From NCBI GenBank assembly GCA_016801845.1, contig CM028919.1, positions 7,022,001 through 7,086,000 of the forward strand: 64,000 bases of DNA, given 5' to 3'. The position numbers and the translations under genes were made by a program. The notes under the pieces were generated by a model. That model was not told the DNA's origin, ran no database searches, and worked only from the letters and a program-made list of their open reading frames with translations. The stretch is from Polydactylus sextarius (lineage: Eukaryota > Chordata > Actinopteri > Polynemidae). Positions 37,084 through 51,300 of this stretch are shown one piece after another. How positions within the stretch are numbered: position 1 is the first letter of the stretch; each line of letters starts with the position of its first letter.

Positions 37084-39490
37084 CAACCTGGTCTATGACA
37101 TCACTGCCACTATTTTTGTGCTTTTTTTCTTCCGAAAAGTAACAGATATTTAATCTATTGTGTTTATCCTCTAGCCTTTACTTCCTCTTCCACCTCTGTA
37201 GCTAACATTAGTTTAGCTAACATTAGTTAGTTAAGTGCAAATCTGGAGAGATTTATCATATGTTTCTGATCATGCGTGAACTCACATTTTGTGTAATATA
37301 ACCAAACTCCTAACTTAGAAAAACACAAACACTAATGGTATCTTGCATTTAATCTTTTAATACAAATGTAATACATATGACCAACCACAAGATGTCGCCA
37401 TTTTATGTCTAAGAAATATTTCTAGCATATTCACTTAAAAGAGGTCCATCACTACAGAGATTGTAATTTCCTCCATCAGTTGTGGAAGTTAGTTTGTTGA
37501 AATTGGACTTAATGACACATGGTGTATCATTTTAATTTTCTCTCTCTCATTGTTTCAGTATTAATCATCGCCGTTACCCGCTGTTCGCCATGATTGAATT
37601 ACAGTTGTTTAAACTACGAAATCCTAAAATGACTGTTTGTACCACAAAAATCTTCAACACACAGCTTTCCAGATGGCCCATCACTAACAGTGCCACAGAC
37701 GGACTGATAACACCATGAAGGAAAAGAAGCAAAAGAATGACAAATGAAACATCAGTAAATTTTTCCATCAGCATCCCATCTGGTTTTTGTAATGATGCTT
37801 TTGTTCCCAAACGCTGTAGAAATAGTTCACTTCTAATCAGAGTGAAACAGTTTTCAGTGTGAGGTGAACTGTATTAATACTCAGATTTGGTTAAGATTTG
37901 ATATATAAAAAACTTATTTGAAAGTGAGACATATTATGTAACACATTATGTAATGATTATATGAAATTGTCTAACATCTTATCCCCTTTGCAGTCTGAAG
38001 TATTAGTGACTATTCCTCCTACAGTTTTTTTCAATGATCTTCACCCGTTACTGTGGCTGAAATTATACTATTGATGCTTGCAAGCTGCTAATTAAAAATT
38101 CATTGCAAAATCAATGTTCCATTGTGGTGGGCTTTGCTGATCCTTGCATGGAGCTAGAAATTACTGTAGCCATACTTGACAAATGGCCTACCCTTGTTTC
38201 TAAATCCCAGAACAAGCACTGCTTCATTGCACGGTGCAGTGTAAGCCATCGCTTAATTGCCGTGGTTAACCAGAGAGCTCTTTGCCAGCAAACTGTAGAA
38301 ACAGCATATTGGCAGGGTTAATGTTAAAACAAAACATTATATATGTGTATATGTTTCTTGGATAAAAGAAAATCATACTAGTTACTGTTCCTCATTGTTA
38401 GAGCATAACACGGAAAAGAAAATGACTGTAATTACTAATAATGAATAAAAAAAGGTTGTTTGGTTGGAAGTTGGGCTAATTAGCCTGGCCCTGTGCTATA
38501 GCCTTCACCAGTCACATCTATATTACTTGAGTGATTGTGCTGTGTGTGGGCTGTTTACTGCTAGATTGCTAAATAAGACACAGCAGTGGCAGAATCATCC
38601 AGTCTGACTATTAAGTCCAATTCAACAATTATGCAGATGCTGAATGTCATTCATCAACTCTCTTCTGTGCAGATTTGCAATCTGGGAAATTATTTGCTCC
38701 AATCAGTAACACCATACAATCACAACATGAGTCTCTTTGAATATCATTATTTGATTGGTCAAATGATTAGCTGGAAATGAAAAAGCAAAAAAAAAAAAAA
38801 AAAAAAAAAATCACATCACATCAATTTGTTTTACTTTTAGAACCTGATGATTCCTGCCACAAATGTTTGCCACAAGCTTAATTCAGAGCATACAAATACT
38901 TTGGGTAGTAGATAAGTAGTAGATCAGGAAACCTCGCTATTTTTTTTTTTTAAATGGCGCATTTAAGTTATATATTGTATATGCGATGTAGTTCTCTATA
39001 TTGGGCAGTAGGGGGCACCAGAACCCAACCAGTGAGCAGCCATGACTTGGGCAGAGATCTGCAGGACAGACAATCGCTGAAAGACTTTTATTATTCCCAA
39101 CAAGGGCTCAATTACCTATATTATAAATAAACTTGTGAAATAAATGAACTGATGTAAATACGTTTATCTTTACTCGCTCTTCAATTATACACAACTCAGC
39201 AAGAAAGTAGGGACTCGCTGTAAACAAAAGATTTCTGTCAAAACGCGAAAATTCAACTTTTATTCAAATCTGACATAAGAAATGAGTTAAAGTTGCCTGT
39301 TGCGCATTTGAAACACTTCCTGTCTTTCACTGTTGTCTGGCTCACTTTGCCCCTGCTGTGAAGTCACGTTGGCACTGGAAACTCATTAAATCCACAGACC
39401 AATGGAATGTAGGGGGGGAAATGTAATTTCCAAACAGTGGATCGCTCTTAGCGGGGGACATACATCAACTGACAGGGAGAGGTTTCGTAA
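37084..39490. other. Intergenic region, tmem30a to col12a1
   Basis: About 2.4 kb with no gene recognised. COX7A2 occupies this interval in human, but no intact cox7a2 exon could be read on either strand. It contains a short tandem TAGCTAACATTAGT duplication at 37199-37234, an A-run at 38787-38810, and two unique, compositionally balanced stretches (38100-38320 and 38460-38780) that could be col12a1 enhancers; see the findings. Confidence 0.55.
38787..38810. repeat. Poly(A) tract
   Basis: 24 A's immediately after the balanced unique stretch at 38460-38780 in the tmem30a-col12a1 intergenic region. Confidence 0.85.
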
Positions 39491-39742
39491 CAAACCCATA
39501 TGATGGTAAATTGAGAGTTGGGAACTGCCCCCCTATTAAGTAGCCGATGGTGGAAAGATTCTTCCCACTTGGACAGAGGCTTTTCCTCCTTGGACATCTG
39601 CTGGCGGAGCTTCCAGTAGCCAGAGAGAGGAGAAAGGGGTCCAACCCGCAGCTCCTGAAACTTCTCTCTTACTTTCCAGAGGGGGAGTCTTGAAGCAGGC
39701 TGCTCTCTAAATTGATCCGCTCATTTTTTGGGGGTTGAATAG
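39390..39742 (+). promoter_or_regulatory. col12a1: col12a1 5' end: promoter and untranslated exon 1
   Basis: The end at 39742 is a strong donor (AG|GTGAGT). The next acceptor (41193) precedes the signal-peptide ATG by 36 bases, so an upstream non-coding exon is required. Upstream are a CCAAT (ACCAATGG, near 39400) and a GC-richer stretch around 39570-39690. No TATA box is evident; the start site is unknown and the left limit is arbitrary. Confidence 0.5.
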
Positions 39743-41193
39743 GTGAGTAGACGGACTTTTATTCTTTACATGTTGGTTATTTGCTGCTGTTTTTTTTTCT
39801 TTTTAGAATAAATTGAACTAATTTAACTTTTTTTAAAAAAAAAAACTTTTTTAAATTTTTTGTTGTGGTCTTGTACCACAGTTCATTCCTCAATAATTCG
39901 ACCTGTGCGATTGAAAACCCACGTATGTTTTAATTTGAGCGCTTTCAAAATGAACTCAAAACGCTTAAAATAACATTTTTTTAAAAAACAAACTTATTTT
40001 CAAGGATACAAACTGACGCCCAGTAACTTTATTGAGCCTAACGGTTGGAAAATTAACAGACAAATCATTATTTCATAACAAAATCAGACAAAAACACAAT
40101 GATGATGAGAAATGATCACGTTGCATTTAAATTGCAATTTTTTTGCGTAATTAAGTCATTTTGATCAAATAAGCTCCTTGAATCTAAGGGGCCATTTGAG
40201 AGTCATTTTGGCCCCCGTAGATGCAGTTTTCCCGCTTGTGCACCAGGCGGGGCGCACAGCCTGTGTTGTAAATATCACAGAATCCGAAGTTGAGATCAGG
40301 ATATAAACTGGGTCTATTAGTGTCTGCTGAGACTGGTAAAAGGAGAAACCCCCTCTCACATAGGGTTATTCCATTTCTGAGCAAGTATAATAGTGGATTT
40401 AAATCTGCCAATGGTATTAGATGAATGCATGTAAAAACCATTGACCCTCATTAGTTTCTGAGTCAGTCATAAATACTCAAAGATGTTTCTTACTACAGAG
40501 GAGAGGAGATAAGGAGGCAACTAGAGGTCCTAGGATCCAAAATATGAGTTTTTAAAATATGAGCTTTTTAAAAGAGGTCACAATAAAGATGCTCCAATAT
40601 ATTTTATGCATTTAAATTCATACACATTTACTGTGTGGTAATGTAAAATCACACACAGATTTTTTGTGACTTGATAGTTCATCAGAAGTCATCTCTGAAG
40701 GGCTGGAAGTGAACCGTAGATAAAATTATTGACTACTGTAAAGAAAAAAGAAAAAAAAAGAAATGACTATAACAGTTAGACAAGACAAGACACATAACAT
40801 ATATCATTAAATCAGGTGAGCATTTTTCTCAGTCGCTAATTACTAAATACCTACAGCAGTTAGTAATAACTATCTACCCTAGGGTGTGGGCGTCTGATGG
40901 AGGGAGTAAGGTGTGGCACTTGTTGGGTTTTTGTAATCATGATCAAAGGCAATGATTAAAATGAAAAGAGCTGTTAATTTCGATTCCACATTAAAAAGAT
41001 ATAATTCAGGGCAGAATCTGTGTATGTTGTGGAGGAATACTATGTACTTTTTAGTTCCTTAGCTCTCATTCTGTTTAGATCTGCCTGTCTGGGCAAAATT
41101 AATCTGTCTGTTAGATGTGGTGACTACACCACACTGACGAAAGGCAGATTTGTAGATCTGCAGATTTAAGTTATTTTATGTCTTTGTCCGCAG

Positions 41194-41299
41194 ACTGATT
41201 GATGCGCTGCTGACCCTTAAAGACCAAACATGAAGATAGGGCTGTCACTAGCCACGGCTGTGTTCCTCACAGCCTTGGTATCCTCCATAGATGCTCAAG
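41194..41299 (+). CDS. col12a1: col12a1 signal-peptide exon
   Basis: Acceptor CCGCAG at 41188-41193; 36 untranslated bases, then ATG at 41230. Encodes MKIGLSLATAVFLTALVSSI followed by DAQ, a typical signal peptide with cleavage near SSIDA. Only 41230-41299 is coding. Donor AAG|GTAAAT leaves phase 1, compatible with both FN3-1 and VWA-3 exons. Confidence 0.9.
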
Positions 41300-44200
41300 G
41301 TAAATGAAACCACCTGGTCTCAGTCCACTTACATACACTATATAACACTGTCTCTTTATCTCCTCCTTCTTTTCCTTCACCTATTATCTCTATTGGTTCT
41401 TATGTTACAATGACTAGTCATTTACTTTAATGTCCGTGAGTCATCGCATGGAAATACTGAAGTATTTGTATTGATAAACTGAATAAAGTTGTTATTTCAT
41501 GTGTATGGTATCTGACTATGTGAGTTTTGAACTAATGACTGATTTTGTTTTTTTGTAATTGTAATGTTTTTATCCCTCATTTGTAGCAAATATTGTCAGA
41601 TGTATCTGTTAAAGAGTCATTACAGGCTTTTAAAATTCCAATTCCACATCTACTTTAATCGTATTCAGGTTGTAATTTTGTATAACACAATACGTCAGGT
41701 ACAATTTTCTCATTTAAATTTGGCTCAAGTTAGAAACTCAAGTATGTTAGTGTTTCATTTCCAACTTCTGATTAAGTGTATTAAACAGCAGGGCACACAT
41801 TAAAAGTAGAACAAAATTCATTTCATGGCTAAATTTTTGGCCAGAATTTTTTTCTGTGCACTTTTCCCAAGCAAAAATTGTAAGATTGAAAATCATGGGT
41901 AATTAGGCTTTAAAATGCAAAATCACATTTTGTTTTTCAGTTGTTATGATTATGTAGAGGTGGTAAATCTCTTTTCTCTTTGCAGTGGTTTAGAGGGATT
42001 ACAGCAGTGAGAAAATACAACAATTACAATGATTTAGATGGTGCTTGCAAGATTTAAAAAGTGTCAAATGTAGTATAAAGTTTTTTTTATATTGTCTCAA
42101 AAATGAAAGTAGTGTTCAGATTTTTTTACAGTCCAGTACAGAAAGAAAAGGCAAGTTATCTTAAAAATTATATTTATGTTTAATACTGGAATAATTCCGA
42201 CTTGTGCTCATGCTGTATATTACTTGTGTAGTAGTAAGTAAATACTTTTTTTTTTCTGCATGTGTCACTAGGGCCAATAACAGACTGTTAACAATCTGTC
42301 AGTATCTTTGACAGAATAAAATTCAAAAGTAATTTCATATGCAAACATTTCAGTCCAAATAATGGCAAATATGGAAATATGGTATGGAAACCTTCTGATT
42401 TTTTTTTTCCTTTGAAAGCTCTCTGGCGGAGCGAGAGGAGTCTAATGTCTATTCTCACATATCTCCACTAACGGAATGGAAAGATGAAATATGAGAATAG
42501 CAAATTAATCCTCAGACAGCGCAAAGACAAAGAGCCTTTCTCGGGCTTCTTTGCGGGCATTCACAAAAACGCTGAGTTGCAATACATATGGAAAGTTAAT
42601 ATGCAGTAATGTTTAATGTCAGCACATGTTGTGGAATTACTTTGGCATCTGTCCTGCCTCTTTGGGAGAGTCGGTGTTCTTTCCTCCTCCTCTTGGTCTC
42701 TCCTTCTGGCAGTAGATCAGGCCAGGATGGCTGGCTGGATGAAGACAGGGGTTACTAAGAGAACAGTAGCCAGACTCTGGCCCTTGGGAGCCAGAAGAGT
42801 CCTTTATTAGGAACTGATGGGACAGACATTCACATAACAATAGCAACCGCAAAATCCAAATAACATAGCAGAGACTGTTATTTTTACTAAACCACCTTTG
42901 TTCCTCAAATATATTTTAAAACCAGGAGGACATATGGTGGAAGAAACTGTAACAAATTAAAATGATACCCTTACACCGTATTGCCATGAACAAACGTGGG
43001 AGTGACAAGTGAAGACCGGCCTAAAAGTTTGGGTTTTTTTTCCGAATTTTCCAATGCACCATTCGTTGGTTTGTAACATACTACCAACTCCACCACTCAT
43101 ACACATCTACACACACACAGACACTCATACACACACCCTTCCCCCACACTTCCCTTACCATTTGGCGTTGGAGATGAGTACTCGTGGAGAAATCAGGGGG
43201 AACATGGTCCATCGGGGCTCCTTGAGTTGATATGCCAGGTTGGTGATCCTCCAATCCCAGTGTTTAAGTATTGGGCTCCTGTATGTCATCTGCCTGTGCA
43301 TTCGGTGTGTCCCAAGCTGTGGCTTCCTCCTCCAAAGTATATTTTACAATGATATTCTTGCCCCCCGTGGCACTCTTCTTCTTCTTTATAGCTAGCACGC
43401 ACCCACATGGAAAAGCTTTTGTGCATGGATCAGTACTTGTGGTACCACTTCACAGTCAGTTCAAATAATGTCATGCTAACCATCATTGATATTCTCACAT
43501 TGTTCAATTAATTCATTGCTTTTTTTCTCTCCTGTCACTCAGTTGTTTGCTGTGTCCCTTGAAACACTTGGTCTCTATGTAATAATTTTTTTTTTTTTTT
43601 TTTTTTTTCCCAGTAGGTATGCATGTCACATCAAGAATTTAGTTTCATTACTAATAAGCAAATGGTGATAGAATATCACTAAATCATAACTAACTAATAA
43701 CTGATGTAAAGTGTCGTAGCAAAATGTAAATATGGCATGTTTAGATTCATCTCATAACTATAAAACTTAATTGCATGTATGACAAATCTAAATCTTAACA
43801 CACCTCTGCTACTTGACACAAGCTCTTAGCTGATAGCATAACAGCTGAAACAAAGAATATCATTTTAAAATATGTTTGTCATCTCTGTCTGTGTGGTCCC
43901 AACTGTACATGGAAACTACCGTCCAGTCAGTCAAAGTTGTTGAACCAAACAACTTTTCTCATGTACATGATGCATGACGCTGTGATCAAGTCAGCTGGAT
44001 GTAAAGGCGCGTGGTCTTGTCACACTGTATATGTTTTCCTGTATTTATATTAATGTTTACACTTGCTTCGTAGTACATCTGAACAGTCTTCTGAGTGTTT
44101 AGAGTAATTCTGTTCTCTCATGCCTCCCTATGCATTATGCTGCCAATGAAAAAGTACACAAGAGTCTCCGGCGACGAATTGTGTATTCTTTTTAAAAGGT

Positions 44201-45339
44201 TTGCAATGGATGTGTGCCACTCACTTTGTGTAAAGAGTCTTAACCGAATAAACAAACCACTTTCCGTCTGTGAAATATGTTTATATACAATGTATATATA
44301 ACATATGGTGTTCAATTTTTGTCAAGAGTTACTTCAAGAACTATATGGCAACCTTGATTCCATTGTATAATCAATAACTTGAGAATGAAGTCACAATTGT
44401 ATTTTTGCAATGCTGGGATCAACTTTATCATAAAACAATTTAATATGTGGTCAGGGCATGTGTTGTAATGATTGCACTCAGCATGTGTTGGATGGTTCAC
44501 TCAGTGTTTGCACTTTGGTAAAGTTTGTGTGGAGTCGTGCACACGTTGGCATACACACGTGTATGTCAGTGCTTGAGTTGCTGGCCATCTTGGTCAGGCA
44601 ACTCAAACAAATGCCATTTTGCTCCAAAATGGCTTCTTACACTTTTTCAATGTTGTTACGTGTTCTTTACTCATTACCCTCACAAATGGACGTCAGTGCT
44701 ATGTGTCTGTCCCCAACAATGAACAAGAGAACTTCAGTCATGAAGTGTTTGTCGTTGGGATCAATGTGAATGCTTGATTTAAAATGCCTCACTTTGGATT
44801 TGATCACAAATACAACCATCTTCATACATACATTTAATGTTATGTTGTGATTTAACACCATGTCATCTCTTATTTGCAGTGGAACCTCCCTCAGACTTGA
44901 AATTTAAAATTCTAAATGAGAACACAGTGGAAATGACATGGGCAAGACCCTCAACAACGATAGAGGGCTTCAGAATACAAGTTGTGTCAGATGCAGGTAA
45001 GTATGGGGCATTTATGATGGTGATCTCAAGCTTCAAGTATAAACACACACGCATACCCTGAAGCCCAAAAGGTGATTTCCTGCTTAATTTCCTCTTTTAG
45101 ATGAACCGGTTAGAGATTTTACCCTCGATGCCTATACCACTTTGACCTCAATCACTAACCTGACCCCTGACCTGGACTACTCAGTGTCCATAAACTCCTT
45201 TTATGGGTCAGAGGAGAGCATTCCCATCTTTGGGCAACTGACCAGTAAGTACATGAATCACATGGGGTTATTTAAGTACAAAAAAAGAGCATCTGTAATT
45301 ATTAAATCTTTCCAGTATTTTCTAATTTCTTAAACACAA

Positions 45340-45373
<34 letters not shown>

Positions 45374-48300
45374 GCCTGCCTATGTTAATTTATACCAAAC
45401 ACCATCTCTTATCACAACACAGGGATACCTTTTGTATTGTGTAATGCAGTATTCCTCTAAAAATGACACCCCCTTTAATAAGGGTAAAGCTCAGTTTGTT
45501 TAGTCTTCATTTAGCCACAACAGACACAGAAAAGTGTGAAGAAATCACTTCTGGCTAATGACTCATGAATTGCCTGCTGTTTTCAGCTAATTCAGCATAA
45601 AGATATGTGTTGGTGTGCATGTGGTTTTGATCCTGTTGACCAGCTTTTATGAAGTGTTAATTTCCTTGCCTTTTTCCACTGCGAAAAAGGCAATGGGAGA
45701 GGGGAGCAATGTGTTGTGTTAATTCACAGAGTGTTTCCTGTGTTTCAGTCCAGTCCAGTAACACCAGCGGACAAGCCAGGAGGCCACCGTCAGATGCAAT
45801 CAGTGAGTATGTTTACTGTACTGTCAACCTAAGTCTGAAAAGGGCGCACTTTCCAATTTTTAAAAAATATATTTTTTCCCTTCCTGACTGTCATTTTTTT
45901 CCCATGGAATAATTTGGTCAGACACACATTTTACCTTCTGTCAGGCTTGTTACAGAGAAAGCAGACAGTTCTGGGAAGGTACACATTGGATTTTTTAATT
46001 GAAAACAGTCAACGCATCAAGAAAAATGGAGACAGGGGTCCTGTTATGCGTCATGAGACAAGGGGAGGGGGAGAGGGTTGTCAAGCAATGACATATTCTT
46101 TGTCCAACTGAGAGACTTAGTGTTATTTCTTGAACTGTCTATAGATATGGCAACGTTCTGTTCCCTACTCACCTCATGAGACCCCCGAACCACCAAACCA
46201 CCCACACCCTCAGCCCAACCTCCCTCCCTTCTGCACCTGATGACTGGAAACTCTACCCACACTTCCAAATTCTGCTAAAACCTTACTCATGGAAAGCCCT
46301 TCACAGCCAGATAATTTGTTTGACTAAACCTCCACTTTGATGCCATTAATTTCAACATTAGATCAGGGAATTTCGCGGAAGGATGGCCGTTTAAAAGAGT
46401 GAGGCTTATAAGATGTAAGGGACAGAATTTAGAAGCAATGAGACCTAGGGGAATGAGGATTAGAGTCCATCCACCTAAGCCCTGCCAATTATTTCAATAA
46501 AGTAATTTTAAATGTTCCAGAGAATTTCATCTGTGAGTTGAAGCTCAGTGGGATTTGAAAGTATAAAAGCGAATGTTGCTGGTGGAAACACTGCTGAATG
46601 TTTAGTCTATAAAGCCACATTTTTGACTCTGTCTACTGGAATAGCTATACCAGCCCACTGTTTGGCACTGGTTGATATTTCCTTTGATGTCAGAATGCAT
46701 ATCTTAGAGCCATCCAACAAACTGTCGAGCATTTGATTTTATTTAGACAGACAGGAGAAGAAATGAGCCACTATGAAAATATTGTTCCAGGCTGTTGCTG
46801 CCATACCTTAATTGGTGTATTTTTGGCTTGGAAATAAGTTTAAGTTAAGGCATAAATGATTTTTCTTTAGTTTTTACACCCAACATTAAGTAAAAGACAA
46901 ACTGTTCCTAATTTAGATCAGTCAAAATGTGTTATATAATATCTAAATGCTTCTATTCCTGGCTGACAGTCGTATTCTCTGATATCATTTTTTTTCTCCA
47001 GAGTGTTCAATCAGTGCACTTGCAGATTTGGTGTTCCTGGTCGATGGCTCATGGAGTGTGGGCAGAGAAAACTTTAAGCACATCCGTAGTTTCATCAGCG
47101 CTCTGGCAGGTGCCTTTGACATTGGCGAGGACAAGACCCGGGTGGCTGTAGTACAGTACAGCACAGACACTCGCACAGAATTCCCTCTAACCCGTTACAG
47201 CAGAAGGGGAGACCTCCTACAAGCCATCAACACCTTGCCATACAAGGGAGGAAATACCATGACAGGTAAGGTGCTCATTATAGGGAGATGTAGAGATGGA
47301 AAGGTGAAAATTTGTAGATTTGTATGTATAAAGCCTCACGAACAATATTACCATAAAGTTGTTTAATGTGATGTGAAGATATACTGTAATATTATAATAT
47401 ATATATTTGTGCCTATAGGTGATGCCATAGACTACCTGCTGAGAAACATCTTCACAGAGTCAGCTGGATCCAGAAAAGGTTTTCCAAAGGTAGCCATGAT
47501 TATCACTGATGGAAAATCCCAGGACCCAGTGGAGGAGCATGCTAAAAGACTTAGGAACATTGGAGTGGAAATATTTGTCCTAGGTATGGTTTATTATTCA
47601 GTGTTTCACTGAATTGTGCTCTACCATGTGAAAGTCTGTCTGTTCTTGGAAACCATTCGATTTTCCATTGATTGTTCTTTGTGAGTTATTTGACTTGGTT
47701 AAAGTCAGGTACTGTCGCTTTCTCTAAGATTCACAATTACCGTCAACAGTCATCCACATCTGTTTTGCAGACAGTAAGATATAACACAATTTAAACAGTG
47801 TTGTACTTAATATTTTCTCCATTTAGGTATCAAAGGAGCAGATGAGGATGAGCTAAGGGAAATGGCCTCCACACCTCATAATAAACATGTTTACAATGTT
47901 CCCAACTTTGATCTGATCCAAGAGGTACAGAAAAAGATTATCACAGAGGTATGCTCTGGTGTTGATGATCAGCTCAGCTCTCTGGTCAGTGGAGACGAAA
48001 GTAAGTCAAATGATTTTTATTACATGTATAACAACATACTGACTATATTTCTGACATGAAATGGCACTACTTTGATGTAATATTTTCCCATTTCCTGTGA
48101 TTTTTCTTCCGTAGTGGTGGAGCCAGCCACTAACCTGCAGGTCACAGAAATTGCATCTAAGTCAATGAGAGTGACATGGGACTCCTCCCTGGGTGATATT
48201 ACTGGCTACAAGCTCACCCTAATTCCCATGTTAGCTGGAATGAAACGCCAAGAGCTATACATGGGACCCACTCAGACATCCATCAATGTCCGTGACCTTT

Positions 48301-51300
48301 CCCCTGAGACTGAGTATGAGATCAGTTTGTATGCCCTCAAAGGTCTGACTCCTAGTGAACCTATCATGGCAATGGAGAAAACCCAGCCTGTCAAGGTGTC
48401 AACTGGTAAGCTCAAACTTTTGTGCATGACACATCATCTTTTCTTGACTAATCTTAGGTTTGATTTATTTTAAGTCCTTTAATTATCACCTTGTTTTACC
48501 ATGTAAGCCATACAAGGTCTGTATTTAACCTATGATTTCTTCTCTTTTTCAAGAGTGCTCCCTGGGAGTGGATGTGCAGGCTGATGTGGTCTTACTGGTT
48601 GATGGCTCATACAGCATTGGATTACAAAACTTTGCCAAAGTGCGTGCCTTCTTGGAGGTTCTGGTCAATTCCTTTGACATTGGCCCCAACAAGGTGCAGA
48701 TTAGCTTGGTCCAGTACAGTCGCGATCCACACACTGAGTTTGCCCTCAACACACACCATGATATTAATGCTGTTGTCAAAGCTGTGCGCACTTTCCCCTA
48801 CCGTGGAGGCTCCACTAACACTGGCAAGGCCATGACCTATGTCAGGGAGAAGATCTTTGTCCCTACTCGTGGAGCAAGACAAAATGTGCCCCGTGTTATG
48901 GTCCTGATCACAGATGGAAAGTCATCAGATTCTTTCAAGGATGCAGCCACCAAACTGAGGAATATTGATGTGGAGATCTTTGCTGTTGGTGTGAAGGATG
49001 CAGTGAGATCTGAGTTGGAGGCCATCGCTAATCCCCCATCAGACACTCATGTCTATGAGGTAGAGGACTTTGATGCCTTCCAGAGGATTTCCAAGGAGCT
49101 GACTCAGTCTATCTGTCTGAGGATTGAACAAGAGCTACTTAACATTAAAAAGAGAAGTAAGTAGAAGGCATGCTAAGTGTAGCTACATAATATGCCCATG
49201 GCTTATTGCCATTCAATTTGGATCACTGCCATTTGCGAAGTATGAAAGAGCCCTAATGAAACTCAGAAAAAACAAAATACAGCATTAAAATACTGTTAAC
49301 TGCTCTCAGGAAAAGGCACAAGGAAAATTGAATCAACACATTTTACCGTGGCCTGCCAGTAAACATACCACAAAACAACATATGTGCTTCTTGAATGAGG
49401 TCTTTCACACCATTTGTTATCACTTATAATTTGCAAACACTATGACTAGAGCAACAGTTCTGTTTTGACTTGACCATGATTATGATTCAAAGGCCCACCC
49501 CAGGTCTGACAGAGAATAGAGCTGTGGCTGTTCCACACAGTGGTAAAATGACATCATACTACACACTATTGCTTATTGATACTGAAGCCGTATTCCCAAA
49601 ACACACACCAATTAGTGCGAGCACCACTCCATGCCTCTTTTATTTTTGTGACCTTGTCAGCTGAACAAGGTTATGGTAATGCTGTGCTTTTCATTGCTGC
49701 AAGAAATTGGAGGTAAGGCTAAGGCAACAGACAGAGAGAAAAAAGTAATAGAAAAGACCTACAGCAGCCCCATATACCGAAAAATATATATATATAGGAA
49801 GTCATTATCATGGTTGTAACCATTTGAAACTTTAATATAATCTACAAACTACCTTTGAATGACATGTTATGTTTTTATGTTACCTTGATTTTCAGGTCTG
49901 CTTGCACCCACCGAATTGCGGTTCTCTGAAATTACCTCCAGAAGCTTCCGCACTACTTGGACAGCCCCTGCTGCCAGAGTCATGTCCTACCTGGTACGTT
50001 TCCGCAAGGCTGAAGATGTCACTGGAGACTATATTTCCATGGCAGTGCCTGGTGACACCACCACGACTGTTCTGCCACACCTTTATCCCCTCACTACCTA
50101 CGAAGTCAACGTCTTTGCTCAGTATGACAAAGGAGACAGTTTCCCTTTGACTGGTGAAGAGACCACTTTAGAAGGTATGAGAGATTTACTTGGATTTTAC
50201 CCAACACAGCTGAAGTCATCAAAATGACTATTTGACCTATTTAGCATCATAAAATTATTTTCTTTTCAGAGCAAGGGACTGTACGAAATCTACGAGTTAC
50301 AGAGGAGACAACGAACAGTTTTAGGGTGTCCTGGCAAGCTGCTCCAGGTGCTGTGATCAGATATCGCCTGTCCTATGTTCCACTGAGTGGTACTGGGGAG
50401 ACTCTAAAGGCACAAACCATTGGACCAGAGACTACAATAGTTCTTCAGGAACTTTTCCCTATCACCACCTACCGTGTGGCTGTGTCTGCTGAATATGCTA
50501 CTGGCTTAGGGGATGAGATGCAGATTGACGGTACCACAAAGGAAGGTGAGTCAGAAAAAGCTAGTGGAGATTAGGAAGTAATAGGTCAACAACACACTGA
50601 AAATAGTTATGTGAAACTTGGAAAATGCCTGATCTGTTTTTGTTTCCTTTCAGCTCGTGGCTCTCCTCGTGACCTTCGTGTCTTTGACGAGACCATTTCT
50701 ACAATGAAACTGGCTTGGCAGGCTGCTCCAGGAAATGTTCTTCAGTATCGCATTGCCTACAAACCTGCTGAAGGCGGTGAGAAGAAGGAGATATCTGTCA
50801 AAGGAGATACTACCCAGGCTATGCTGAAGAACCTCCAGCCAGCTACAGAGTATGAACTGTTTGTTAGTGCCCGCTATTCTTCTGGTATGGGTGATCCTCT
50901 ACTGGGCACAGGAACCACTTTAGAAGGTAAGAAATTCCAACTGTAAATGTCTAGTTTAAAACCTTTGAAGCATAGTATGTTTTTTTTCCTGTTGCTAATG
51001 TTTGACAGAAATGTGAAACATGTTTTGTGGCAGTGGACTCAGCAAGTGGGTACTGCTGAATAGACAAATGCATTATTGTGTTCAGCTTCATTTCCATAGC
51101 AAGGAAACCTCAGACATATCCGTTTATTTTGTTTTTAGTAATGTAGTTTTTGCATTGTGAGAATCTGAAATTAGGCAATTTCTTTCCCTCTAAGTCCCAC
51201 AAAGAATGTAGCATCTGGTGTTTCTCCCAAACAACTACTGTACATCAGTTTGAAGGAAGGTTTGCTTTGAATTTGCAAGGTTGGTTTAGTATATGGATTG

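Noticed and set aside
37660..37795. Minus-strand similarity to a COX7A family tail (QKPDGM, then in another frame M-V-L-S-V and A-I-W-K-A)
   Set aside because: It needs a frame change, contains two adjacent stops, and lies on the strand opposite to the expected cox7a2. The matching residues are too few; chance is the simpler explanation. A tblastn search with Cox7a2 would settle it.
38103..38321. 72-codon ORF between tmem30a and col12a1
   Set aside because: No homology or splice context. The DNA itself may be a conserved non-coding element, which is reported as a finding instead.
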